This document shows, piece by piece, positions 55,079 through 63,489 of a stretch of 64,000 bases of DNA (the first letter of the stretch is position 1; each line of letters begins with the position of its first letter). Under the pieces are notes generated by a model. That model did not search any database, was not told where the DNA came from, and saw only the letters and a list, made by a program, of their open reading frames with translations. The stretch comes from Nostoc sp. NIES-4103 (GTDB taxonomy: Bacteria; Cyanobacteriota; Cyanobacteriia; Cyanobacteriales; Nostocaceae): positions 4,514,628-4,578,627 of the forward strand of contig NZ_AP018288.1 in NCBI RefSeq assembly GCF_002368335.1, in the 5' to 3' direction. Made by a program: the position numbers and the translations under genes.

Positions 55079-56599
55079 ATGGCGCGTCTAGCACTGCTGA
55101 GTGTATCTAATAAAACTGGTTTAATTGACTTAGCCCGTACTTTAGTTGAAGAATTTGACTTTGATTTAATCAGCAGTGGCGGAACAGCCCAAGCCCTCAA
55201 AGATGCGGGTTTACCTGTCACCAAAGTTGCAGATTACACAGGTTCACCAGAAATTTTAGGTGGACGAGTCAAAACCCTACATCCCCGCATACATGGCGGA
55301 ATTTTGGCAAGGCGAGATGTCCCGCAAGATATTACAGATTTAGAAAATAACCAAATTCGCCCGATTGATTTGGTGGTAGTGAATCTTTATCCTTTTGAGG
55401 AAACTATTGCTAAACCAGGGGTGACATTACCTGAAGCCGTTGAACAAATTGATATCGGCGGCCCTGCTATGCTACGCGCTGCATCGAAAAACTTCGCACA
55501 TTTGACAGTGTTATGCGATCCTGCTCAGTATGATGAATATTTGCAAGAATTGCGGCAAAACAACGGCGAAGCGTCTTTAGAGTTTCGCCAAAAAGCTGCT
55601 TTAAAAGGCTTTTTGCATACTTCTAGTTACGACCAAGCGATCGCATCCTACCTCGCAGGCACACAGCAATACAATCTTAGCGGGACACAATTGCAATCTC
55701 TGCGGTACGGCGAAAACCCCCATCAACCCGCCGCTTGGTATCAAACTGGCGCAACCCCCACCGGATGGACAGCTGCAACTAAACTGCAAGGCAAAGAACT
55801 CAGTTACAATAACTTAGTTGATTTAGAAGCCGCACGCCGGATTATTTCTGAGTTCACAGATACCCCCGCAGCCACAATTATCAAACATACAAATCCCTGC
55901 GGTACAGCATTGGGTGACACTATTGTTGAAGCTTATCAAAAAGCTTTCAACGCAGATTCGACTTCCGCCTTTGGTGGTATTGTTGCCCTCAACCGTGAAA
56001 TTGATGCTGCTACCGCCAGCGAGTTAACCAAAACATTTTTAGAATGTGTAGTCGCACCAAGTTGCGATGCAGCAGCGCAAGAAATTCTAGCTAAAAAATC
56101 CAACGTGCGGGTTTTGACTTTACCAGATTTGAGCAGCGGCCCCAAAGAAACAGTCAAAGCGATCGCAGGCGGTTTCCTCGTCCAAACTAGTGATGATATG
56201 ATCGCTGACACTAGTCAATGGCAAGTCGCCACCGAACGTCAACCCACTGCTGACGAGTTAGCAGAATTGCTGTTTGCCTGGAAAGTTTGCAAACATGTCA
56301 AATCAAATGCCATTGTAGTCACAAGCGATCGCACTACTCTAGGTGTAGGTGCTGGACAAATGAATCGTGTCGGCTCAGTTAAAATCGCCTTAGAACAAGC
56401 TGGGGAAAAAGCCAAAGGTGCAATTCTAGCCAGCGATGGATTTTTCCCCTTTGATGATTCAGTCAAAACAGCAGCAGCAGCAGGAATTACTGCCATTGTC
56501 CAACCAGGAGGTAGTGTACGCGATAAAGAAGTCATCAAAGCTGCTAATGAACTGGGTTTAGTGATGCTATTAACTGGTGTACGTCACTTTTTACACTAG
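55079..56599 (+). CDS. purH: bifunctional AICAR transformylase/IMP cyclohydrolase
   Basis: Catalyses the last two steps of IMP synthesis. The 506-residue protein has an N-terminal MGS-like cyclohydrolase domain (ISSGGTAQALKDAGLPVTKV, GRVKTLHPRIHGGIL) and a C-terminal transformylase with RYGENPHQPAAWY, the catalytic KHTNPCGTALGD, and SDGFFPFDDSVKTAAAAGIT. It is complete. ATG 55079. It diverges from the large helicase pair; the 275-bp gap 54804-55078 must contain both promoters. Confidence 0.96.
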   Translation: MARLALLSVSNKTGLIDLARTLVEEFDFDLISSGGTAQALKDAGLPVTKVADYTGSPEILGGRVKTLHPRIHGGILARRDVPQDITDLENNQIRPIDLVVVNLYPFEETIAKPGVTLPEAVEQIDIGGPAMLRAASKNFAHLTVLCDPAQYDEYLQELRQNNGEASLEFRQKAALKGFLHTSSYDQAIASYLAGTQQYNLSGTQLQSLRYGENPHQPAAWYQTGATPTGWTAATKLQGKELSYNNLVDLEAARRIISEFTDTPAATIIKHTNPCGTALGDTIVEAYQKAFNADSTSAFGGIVALNREIDAATASELTKTFLECVVAPSCDAAAQEILAKKSNVRVLTLPDLSSGPKETVKAIAGGFLVQTSDDMIADTSQWQVATERQPTADELAELLFAWKVCKHVKSNAIVVTSDRTTLGVGAGQMNRVGSVKIALEQAGEKAKGAILASDGFFPFDDSVKTAAAAGITAIVQPGGSVRDKEVIKAANELGLVMLLTGVRHFLH

Positions 56600-56665
56600 A
56601 CTGATGAAGGATGACGGATGATGGATGGCAATACGGTTCAGTAAAGGAAAGTTAACTAAAAGGAA

Positions 56666-56689
56666 ATGAGGGAGATTTTGCTCCCTCAT
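56666..56689 (+). terminator. hairpin after purH
   Basis: Perfect stem ATGAGGGAG / CTCCCTCAT with a 6-base loop, 67 bp after the purH stop. There is no T-run; it is followed by ctccctcat repeats. Weak support as a terminator. Confidence 0.35.
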
Positions 56690-56812
56690 CTCCCTCATCT
56701 CCCTCATCTTCTTCACTCTTGTTATCCGAACCCTACTATTTCAGCTGGTGCAGTTCGTAAAGTGTCACTCATACTACTTACAGTAGAAGACAATAAGTGA
56801 TATCTTTGAGTT

Positions 56813-56885
56813 GTGTGTGAGGAGCAAGTTGAAAATAAAAAGCGCCTGGGGTGGAAACACGGCAACACTCCCAGGCGCTTTTTAA
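56813..56885 (+). ncRNA. yfr2: Yfr2-family sRNA, copy 1
   Basis: The RNA would begin near GTGTGTGAGGAG, the near-complement of the conserved Yfr1 motif ACTCCTCACAC, which is a defining trait of Yfr2. After an A-rich linker comes a 14-bp stem (AAAAAGCGCCTGGG / CCCAGGCGCTTTTT) with GGAAACA and GGCAACA in the loop. It ends in a T-run, so the stem is also the terminator. TATCTT at 56801 could be the -10 box. Confidence 0.82.
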
Positions 56886-56965
56886 TTTGTGTGCAGAAAT
56901 TGGTAATTCACAAAAGTTTATCTAAAATAGTTGCCATTTTATCAAAGAGGTGATATTATTTCCTT

Positions 56966-57036
56966 GTGTGTGAGGAGCAAGTTAAAAATAAAAAGCGTCT
57001 GGGGTGGAAACACGGCAACACTCCCAGGCGCTTTTT
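56966..57036 (+). ncRNA. yfr2: Yfr2-family sRNA, copy 2
   Basis: Same layout as copy 1, about 153 bp downstream: GTGTGTGAGGAG, linker, stem AAAAAGCGTCTGGG / CCCAGGCGCTTTTT (one G-U pair), loop TGGAAACACGGCAACACT. TATTAT just upstream at 56956 is a good -10 candidate, so it probably has its own promoter. Confidence 0.82.
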
Positions 57037-57118
57037 AATTTGGGTACAGAAATTGTCCAGTTGGTAAAGTGTCACATAATATACTCAATAATCAATAAAA
57101 TGAGTATATTCTCTAGTT

Positions 57119-57188
57119 GTGTGAGGAGTAGGGTTAAAAGTAGAAAGCGTCTGAAGTGGAAACAAGGCAACACTTGCAGGCGCTTTTT
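57119..57188 (+). ncRNA. yfr2: Yfr2-family sRNA, copy 3 (diverged)
   Basis: GTGTGAGGAGT is the exact reverse complement of the Yfr1 core ACTCCTCACAC. The stem AGAAAGCGTCTG / CAGGCGCTTTTT is weaker, but the loop keeps GGAAACA and GGCAACA. The T-run is retained. A second hairpin, AATATACTCA...TGAGTATATT, lies upstream at 57079-57110 and contains a TATATT -10 candidate. Confidence 0.78.
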
Positions 57189-57195
57189 AATTGGC

Positions 57196-57353
57196 TTAAT
57201 GTGAGTTCGACAGATTTAAAAGACCCCTCTCCAAACCTCTCCCCTGCAAGGAGAGAGGCTTCAAAAACTTGATTTTACATTACTAACCAAGGAGCTTAAA
57301 GCCCCTCTGTGCGTCGGAGAGGGGTTGGGGAGAGGTTCATCGAACTCACGTTG
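57196..57353. mobile_element. MITE-like element, second copy of the 17172 family
   Basis: Ends TTAATGTGAGTTCGA and TCGAACTCACGTT, with inner arms cccctctccaaacctctcc and ggggttggggagagg. It begins 8 bp after the T-run of the third sRNA. Confidence 0.78.
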
Positions 57354-57393
57354 GATTATTCAGTCATCAGTCATCGATTACTTTTTGGTATGT

Positions 57394-58128
57394 CTAACTT
57401 TTGACAAAAGTCCACTCCAGTACCTTAATTGGAGCTTTTTGAAGTGCTTCGGTTAGTTCGTCGTTATTCTCAAATTTGAGTTGTTCTAGATCACAAGCTT
57501 CGACATTGACAGTAAAGCGATCGTTTTCAAACGGCCAAGGTTTGACAGTAACTAAGCCATCAGCATATTGTTTAATGTCGTAGCGTTGCTCATCTGGGCC
57601 CTTACTAATTTCTAAAAACCGCTCATCGGCTGGTAGTTCCTGCATACAAAGGATGAGTGAAAGGCGATCGCACCACTGCATAAATGCATAGGCTGCATCT
57701 ACTTCTTCTTTTGGGATACCCAGTTCCTCACGCCAACGTTGCTGGTTTTGGCGTTGTTCATCGAGAAATTCGTCTAGTTCTTTTGATTGACCTCGTTTTC
57801 CTTCATTCAACCGACTCGTATGCATTGAAGTTAATAAAGTTACCCACCGTCCCCGGTAACGAGCATTCTTTATGGAATCTGCCAATGGTTTAATAGACCC
57901 AACACCTGGTGGAGTTAAGGTAAAATCTAGTGGCGCTCCCTTTTGTGTTAGATGATTCCCTTCCCATTCTTTCTCTAAATCATCATGATGGGAAATTGCC
58001 GCGATCGTCTCATAAATACGTGCTGGTGCGTTTTGGCGTCGCCATTGTCCTGCAAGTTGAGCAGCTAACAAAGCATGAGCGCGGTGATAAATGATTTCCC
58101 AACCTTTTTGTGTTGCATTGACAATCAC
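57394..58128 (-). CDS. DUF3891 family protein
   Basis: A 244-residue soluble protein with conserved histidines in YHRAHALLAAQLAGQW and ISHHDDLEKEW, and WCDRLSLILCMQELP later. The H...HD arrangement recalls HD-domain phosphohydrolases, though the family is uncharacterised. The start is GTG 58128, with GAGGAG upstream. There are no neighbours on the same strand nearby. Function unknown; a metal-dependent hydrolase is a guess. Confidence 0.82.
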   Translation of the reverse strand: MIVNATQKGWEIIYHRAHALLAAQLAGQWRRQNAPARIYETIAAISHHDDLEKEWEGNHLTQKGAPLDFTLTPPGVGSIKPLADSIKNARYRGRWVTLLTSMHTSRLNEGKRGQSKELDEFLDEQRQNQQRWREELGIPKEEVDAAYAFMQWCDRLSLILCMQELPADERFLEISKGPDEQRYDIKQYADGLVTVKPWPFENDRFTVNVEACDLEQLKFENNDELTEALQKAPIKVLEWTFVKS

Positions 58129-58763
58129 CAGTTAATCTCCTCTATCTAAGTTGTGATTTTTAAATACACCTGTGTCAAAATAATTCGTAATTGATAATTC
58201 GTAATTCGTAGTTAAGTAAGTAGGCGCAATTAAACCGAACTATGTATAGTTTTGTAAGGGGAAAGGGAAAGGATTAAAGGGTAAAGGTTTTCCCTTTGCC
58301 CCTTAACCAAATCCCTTCTTAATATAGTTATGTTTATTTCTACCGACTTACTTACAATCAGTGTGAGCTGCTAAACCCACTACCTAGAAGCACCACCAAA
58401 TTTTCAATTTGGTGTGGGCTGCTGTACCCATTTAATTACGAATTACGAATTACGAATTAGTAATTATTTGGTCAATTTGGATGAATCACAAATAATTAAT
58501 GGAAAATCAGTCAAAACTTCATCTTCTTGTGGATGAGAAGGAACAGATAACCACAGATTTAAGGATAGAAAATGGGGAATTGGAACTTTTTTTCCATTCC
58601 CCATGTGCAATTCCTCATTCCCAAAAACTTTATAAGTTATGCACATGAGTTATTATTAGCCAACAACTACGCATATCGAGTCAATTGACTAATTAAATTT
58701 CTCTAAATGTGCTAAAAAATCTATCATCAAGGCAACATGCCTACAGTGTCATGAAATTATATT
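58129..58763. other. intergenic region with short repeats
   Basis: Attcgtaatt arrays at 58180-58215 and 58432-58460, and an inverted pair of gaaagggaaaggat and accttttcccttt-like tracts around 58258-58300. The 60-codon frame at 58464-58646 is not convincing. Confidence 0.45.
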
Positions 58764-59456
58764 TCATGAAGAATGACTTTCAAGTGGGTTAGCAATATAT
58801 TTGAATGTTGGCTCAGAATTCCAAGGCCCACGCTCATCTTTACTACCATTTGTAGATAGATTGTAGTAAAGAGCCACAGTTTCATCAGGCTGAATATTGC
58901 CAAAGAAGGGATCTGTCAATTTACCCAAAGAATCTAGAGCCTTCATAAACATTTGGGTATGAGAAATCTCTCTTGTTAAGAGATGAACCAAAGTTTCTTT
59001 AGTTCCTTGATCCGTTGCCAACTTAATCAATTCTTCGTAAGTTTGGCGAGCGCCTGCTTCGGCTGCAATATTAGCTCTCAAATCGCGTACTACATCTCCA
59101 CCTTCATTCAAGTAAGCCGCAGTCCAAGCATTACCTTGACTATCTAGAAAATGGGGGCCTATACCTCGTACAGCGAATAAAGTGCTTTTATAAGCCTCTG
59201 TTTGATCTGTATTCTTGGTATGAGCTTCAATCAGTTTACCAACCATCTCTAAATGGCTAAATTCCTCGATTGCAATGTCTTGAAGCATATCTCGGATTCC
59301 AGCATTTTCGACATGAAATGATTGTACCCAATATTGTAGAGCTGCTGATAATTCTCCAGTTGCTCCACCAAACTGCTCAAGCAGTAACTGAGCAAAACGA
59401 GGGTTGGCGTCACCAACGTTTACAACATGAATTGGCTCTTTTTTGTGGAAAAACAT
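58764..59456 (-). CDS. manganese catalase
   Basis: A non-heme dimanganese catalase of 230 residues that dismutates H2O2. Ferritin-like four-helix ligands are visible: Glu in GGATGELSAALQYWVQSF, EEFSH in IAIEEFSHLEMVGKLI, Glu in EAGARQTYEELIKLA, and REISH in LLTREISHTQMFMKAL. It is shorter than the longest family members but has all metal ligands. Anabaena-type cyanobacteria rely on such enzymes instead of KatG. ATG 59456. No regulator is adjacent. Confidence 0.92.
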   Translation of the reverse strand: MFFHKKEPIHVVNVGDANPRFAQLLLEQFGGATGELSAALQYWVQSFHVENAGIRDMLQDIAIEEFSHLEMVGKLIEAHTKNTDQTEAYKSTLFAVRGIGPHFLDSQGNAWTAAYLNEGGDVVRDLRANIAAEAGARQTYEELIKLATDQGTKETLVHLLTREISHTQMFMKALDSLGKLTDPFFGNIQPDETVALYYNLSTNGSKDERGPWNSEPTFKYIANPLESHSS

Positions 59457-59702
59457 AAAGTGTCACTTCAATTAACTTCAACGATAAATAGTGGACAAGA
59501 GGATAGATTATTTTGTCTTTCCTAATGATTTTGTCCAGTGTCACCATGCAAATTTAAATCCTGTTATTAGCCGTATTTAGTGAGGCTTTGGAACTGATAT
59601 CAACAGGAACATTGTCTATTTATGAGCCTTGCTTCAGGCTGATAAAAGTAGATGCATTCCCTATGTAAGGTTTGTTTTTAACATCTATTACAACCTATTT
59701 AA

Positions 59703-59975
59703 CTAGGCATTGCTGCTTCTTCTCAACAGTCCCCAGAGGTAAATAGCAATAATTGCGCCAATGACTGCAATAAAGAGACCCGGAAGAGTTAAACTAGCCG
59801 CAGTTAGTTGCAAAGTTCCGTATTGCAATAGTGAATACAAGCTACCACCAATGAAAGCACCGACAATACCTAAAATCATTGTCGAAAGGATTCCACCACC
59901 TTGATAACCTGGATAAATCGCTTTAGCGATCGCACCAGCTAACAATCCCAATATTATCCAAGCAATGATATTCAT
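59703..59975 (-). CDS. GlsB/YeaQ/YmgE family membrane protein
   Basis: A 90-residue protein with three hydrophobic segments: MNIIAWIILGLLAGAIAKAI, then GGILSTMILGIVGAFIGGSL, then LFIAVIGAIIAIYLWGLLRR. The GLxAG..A...PG.......G..G...GG pattern is the transglycosylase-associated (GlsB) signature. Homologues are induced by stress, but the mechanism is unknown. ATG 59975. It lies downstream of no obvious partner. Confidence 0.92.
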   Translation of the reverse strand: MNIIAWIILGLLAGAIAKAIYPGYQGGGILSTMILGIVGAFIGGSLYSLLQYGTLQLTAASLTLPGLFIAVIGAIIAIYLWGLLRRSSNA

Positions 59976-60727
59976 AACTTCCTCATAAATCTCATCTGTA
60001 TCAACCTTAGCAACCTTGATTCACAATCATTTCCACCAGATGAGAGAAATACTAAAGTCAAAAGATAGATAAAATATTTGATTTTAAAAAGCTCTATTCT
60101 CATTTTTATAGTTATCTGCAATTTTGTCTAAGACAAATTACTGATAATTATTGATAGTTTATAGATTCTAAAATCAATATATGATTTATATTTGATTATT
60201 AAAATATACCTAGGAGAGTGACTGCCAGGCATAGTTACCCTACAAATACCTGTCTGGTGTTGACTTTGCTCACTCTCGATTTATGTCCACAATTATGAAG
60301 GTTATTCAAATGCAATTTAAATTTATGTCAGCTTAATTATCTATCTTAAGGAAGAATGATTTTGTATAAATCAGGTGATAGAGTATTATATTTGAAATAT
60401 ATTATATTTAAATATTTGTCAGATTACTAAATATTCAGACATAAATTAGATGTTGGTAACATCCACAGCATTGTTTGTCTAGCCAAATTAATATTTACTT
60501 AAAGGCTATTTATCAAGCCAATATTAATTAGTGGCGTGTCAAGGCTAAAATAATGCATTAACGAACCGCAGAGGCGCAGAGAACACAGAGATGTTAGAAG
60601 AAATTTATGCACCATTTTAGTCCGGTCACGCTATTAGGGTGCGTTAGACTTTAGCCTAACGCACTGTCATATAAGATGCCACGTTTCAATTTAAAATTTA
60701 GCAATTAGCTGCAAGCTCTGTCTTTAT
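59976..60727. other. 750-bp intergenic region with a structured segment
   Basis: AT-rich with no ORF. At 60213-60279 GAGAGTGA pairs with TCACTCTC, and inner CCAG with CTGG, giving a possible RNA fold of about 67 nt. At 60560-60590 is a copy of the gaaccgcagaggcgcagag dispersed repeat. Confidence 0.4.
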
Positions 60728-62110
60728 TTAAATAGTACGTGAGAATTGTTTGTCTCGTTTTTGATAATGTGTATCAAAAACAACAGCAATATTTCTTACC
60801 AGTAGTCTGCCAATATCTATAACTTGGATATGGCTTTTTGATATACTCACAAGTCCATCAGCTTCTAGTGGCTTTAATGCTTCTAATTCGTGAGAAAAAT
60901 AGTCATCGAAATTGATGTGATATTTATCTTCAATATCTTGTTTATACAACTGAAAGTGAGACATGATAGACATAATTATATCTCGTCTCATAATGTCGTC
61001 TGGCGTCAATTTGATGCCTTTATTAATTGGTAGTATATCGTTGGCAACTGCTTGATAATAATCCTTTAACTGCTTGTGGTTTTGAAAGTAACCATCCTTT
61101 AACATACTGATAGATGTAGCACCAAAGCCAAACAATTCGGTTTCAGCGTGGGTAGTGTAACCTTGGAAGTTGCGCTGTAGAGTCCGATCGCGTTGGGCGA
61201 TCGCTAGCTCATCATCAGATTTAGCAAAATGATCCATGCCAATAAATACATACTGGCTACTTGTCAATTCCTCAATGGTCATTTTCAAAATTTCTAACTT
61301 TTCCTGTGGTTTAGGCAATGCTTCTTGAGGAATATTTTTTTGTGCTGGCTTCAACCAAGGTATATAAGCAAAGTTAAACACAACAATTCGGTCTGGGTCT
61401 AATGCAATTGTCTTTTTGACTGTTTCTCTAAATGTCTGGAGAGTTTGATAAGGCAGACCATAAATTAAATCAACATTCACACTTTCAAACTTAGCTGCTT
61501 TAATCCAGCCCATAACATCAAGCAGCATTTCTTCTGGCTGGATGCGATTCACAGCGGCTTGCACTTGGTAATTGAAATCTTGGATACCAAAACTAATGCG
61601 GTTAAATCCAATATCTCTCAAGAAGAAAATGTAGTTTTTATCAACATAACGAGGATTAATCTCAATAGAAATTTCTGCTTGTGGATCAATGGTGAAATAT
61701 TGAGTAATATTTTTCCACAATAATTCAACTTGATGACGTTCCAAGTAGTTAGGTGTTCCGCCACCCCAATGGATCTGAAGCACCTTTCTATCTGGATCAA
61801 TTAAGGTTGACGTGTTCTTAATTTCTCTAACCAGATTCTCCACATAAGGTTCAGCAATTTTTTTGTTGTTAGAAATTACTGTATTACAGCCACAGAAGTA
61901 GCAAGCAGTTTGACAAAACGGTATGTGGAAATATAAAGATAGCGGAGTTTTTCTTTGGTTTGAAGAAGCGATCGCGGCTTGAAAATCAGTAGCGGTAAAT
62001 CCTTCGCTTAACTCTGTAGCGGGTGGGTAACTGGTGTATCTGGGCGCTGGAGTATCGTACTTTTTGATCATATCCAGATCAAATTTGACACCAGGTGATA
62101 AAAAAACCAT
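60728..62110 (-). CDS. hemN: oxygen-independent coproporphyrinogen III oxidase
   Basis: A radical-SAM enzyme that makes protoporphyrinogen IX when oxygen is scarce. The 460-residue protein opens MVFLSPGVKFDLDMIKKYDT and PAPRYTSYPPATELSE. The cluster motif is FHIPFCQTACYFCGCNT (C-x3-C-x2-C-x-C). Other HemN marks are IHWGGGTPNYL and DLIYGLPYQTLQTF. The full C-terminal HemN domain is present. ATG 62110 has GGAGG six bases upstream; TTG 62113 is an artefact of frame extension. It lies downstream of the heme oxygenase gene, so ho-hemN is a likely operon. Confidence 0.94.
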   Translation of the reverse strand: MVFLSPGVKFDLDMIKKYDTPAPRYTSYPPATELSEGFTATDFQAAIASSNQRKTPLSLYFHIPFCQTACYFCGCNTVISNNKKIAEPYVENLVREIKNTSTLIDPDRKVLQIHWGGGTPNYLERHQVELLWKNITQYFTIDPQAEISIEINPRYVDKNYIFFLRDIGFNRISFGIQDFNYQVQAAVNRIQPEEMLLDVMGWIKAAKFESVNVDLIYGLPYQTLQTFRETVKKTIALDPDRIVVFNFAYIPWLKPAQKNIPQEALPKPQEKLEILKMTIEELTSSQYVFIGMDHFAKSDDELAIAQRDRTLQRNFQGYTTHAETELFGFGATSISMLKDGYFQNHKQLKDYYQAVANDILPINKGIKLTPDDIMRRDIIMSIMSHFQLYKQDIEDKYHINFDDYFSHELEALKPLEADGLVSISKSHIQVIDIGRLLVRNIAVVFDTHYQKRDKQFSRTI

Positions 62111-62121
62111 CAAAACCTCCG

Positions 62122-62269
62122 AGGGACTGGGGACTGGGGACTAGGGACTAGGGACTAGGGACTAGGGACTAGGGACTGGGGACTGGGGGAGGGTATAGGA
62201 AGAAATTTAGTTGAGTGAAGAGCGTTTTTCTTCCTAATACCCAATACCCAATACCCAGTCCTCAATACC
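62122..62269. repeat. short-repeat foldback block in the ho-hemN spacer
   Basis: About eight ggggact/agggact units, a core (ggaagaaatttag...cttcc), then cccaatacccaatac units. The C-rich side runs into the ho stop codon, and the G-rich side ends just upstream of the hemN ribosome site. Confidence 0.85.
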
Positions 62270-62980
62270 CTAATTAGCTATTTCGGTGCTGCCGGGGTTA
62301 TCAGAACGCGTTAGGCTATTGAACAATACTTGACCAAAGGCTTTGATTAAATTTCCTTCTAGTTCTTGAGCCATTTGCATGTTAGACTCGAAGGCATTAT
62401 TAGCTTCTGCAACAATCCTTTCTACCATTACATCATCGATGGGCAGTGCGTTTAGAGCCTGACGATACTTTTCCTTAAATGCTTTTTTGTCAGGAATCTG
62501 CTCAAAATTATAAAAAGATGTGCCTTCGTAACCAGATAAGTTCAAGGTTGACTGAGCAATTTTTTGTAACATCTGACCGCCAGAGAGGTCACCCATGTAG
62601 CGGGTATAGGTATGACCTATCAACAGAATAGGTTCGTTAGCAGACAGTTGCTGAATACGAGCAATGTAGATCTGGGCAGCTTTTGAAGGGGTAATTTGTC
62701 CTTTCCACTCATTACCGTAATAGAACAGCATATCTTTTTCTAGAGAGGCTTGGCGATTCAATTCTGGGAAATAAACCGTACCAAGAACTGGATGGTTTTG
62801 GTAGCTTGCTATTGCTGCTTCTAGTTCGCTGTAGATGTAATACAAGTTGCCTAAAAATTTGGCGAAACACTCCCTATCCACAAGCCCTTTGAGAAAACAT
62901 TTCATGAATCCCACATTTTCCGCCGCTGTGTGAGCTTGTCGCGTACCAGAGCGCAGTTTGACGGCTAGATTGCTACTCAT
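62270..62980 (-). CDS. ho: heme oxygenase (biliverdin-forming)
   Basis: Opens heme to biliverdin IX-alpha, CO and iron, feeding bilin synthesis. The 236-residue protein has the proximal His17 in SGTRQAHTAAENVGF and the distal helix GHTYTRYMGDLSGGQMLQKI with the conserved D-L-S-G-G. It is encoded divergently from acsF and ahead of hemN. In Synechocystis the linked trio chlAII-ho2-hemN is induced at low oxygen, so this is probably the HO2-type gene, though the paralogue is inferred from context. ATG 62980. Confidence 0.93.
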   Translation of the reverse strand: MSSNLAVKLRSGTRQAHTAAENVGFMKCFLKGLVDRECFAKFLGNLYYIYSELEAAIASYQNHPVLGTVYFPELNRQASLEKDMLFYYGNEWKGQITPSKAAQIYIARIQQLSANEPILLIGHTYTRYMGDLSGGQMLQKIAQSTLNLSGYEGTSFYNFEQIPDKKAFKEKYRQALNALPIDDVMVERIVAEANNAFESNMQMAQELEGNLIKAFGQVLFNSLTRSDNPGSTEIAN

Positions 62981-63426
62981 TGTTGCTTCCTTGATAATTG
63001 GGAATTGGGAATTGGGAATTGGGCATTGGGCATTGGCTAATGGGACAACTCTTTGCTAGTCCCCATTACCTAGTCCCCAATCCCTAATCTTGGTCAATGC
63101 CAGAGTTAGAAGATTGTTATTCTATGTTTAGAGAGGATCTGCATCACTCTATCCAGCACGTATCACTGCCGATACAGATCCCAGCTATTTTTATTTTTCT
63201 CTCACAAAATTATTTAACTATCAATAGTTCTATAACTATACAGCCATTAAGATTTCTTTATATTTACAGTCAGTTGCCAGTTGTCAGTTGTCAGGCGGTA
63301 GGGGTTATTCTTACTCTCATCTCCCTCATCCCCCTCATCCCCCTCATCCCCCATCTCCCCCGCTCCCCTGCCCCCCTGCTTCCTTCAGGTATTTGTCTCA
63401 AATAGCTTTTCAATAATTTAACTGAT

Positions 63427-63438
63427 GTGTTGCAACAC
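63427..63438. promoter_or_regulatory. palindrome upstream of acsF, possible operator
   Basis: Perfect 12-bp palindrome GTGTTGCAACAC, 51 bp before the acsF start. A looser pair ATGCTT...AAGCAT follows at 63445-63468. In other cyanobacteria the low-oxygen tetrapyrrole genes are activated by ChlR; whether this is its site is unknown. Confidence 0.35.
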
Positions 63439-63489
63439 CATTTCATGCTTATATAACTTTTGAAGCATAAAATAATATTAAGGAGTTTC

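Noticed and set aside
57079..57188. Minus-strand reading of Yfr2 copy 3 as a Yfr1 gene, since it contains exact ACTCCTCACAC
   Set aside because: The T-run terminator, the GGAAACA loop and the -10 boxes all fit + strand Yfr2. The minus-strand 3' hairpin has no T-run.
63097..63405. 102-codon + strand frame
   Set aside because: The second half translates cccctcatcc repeats (LISLIPLIPLIP). It also begins in a repeat and lies in the acsF/ho control region.
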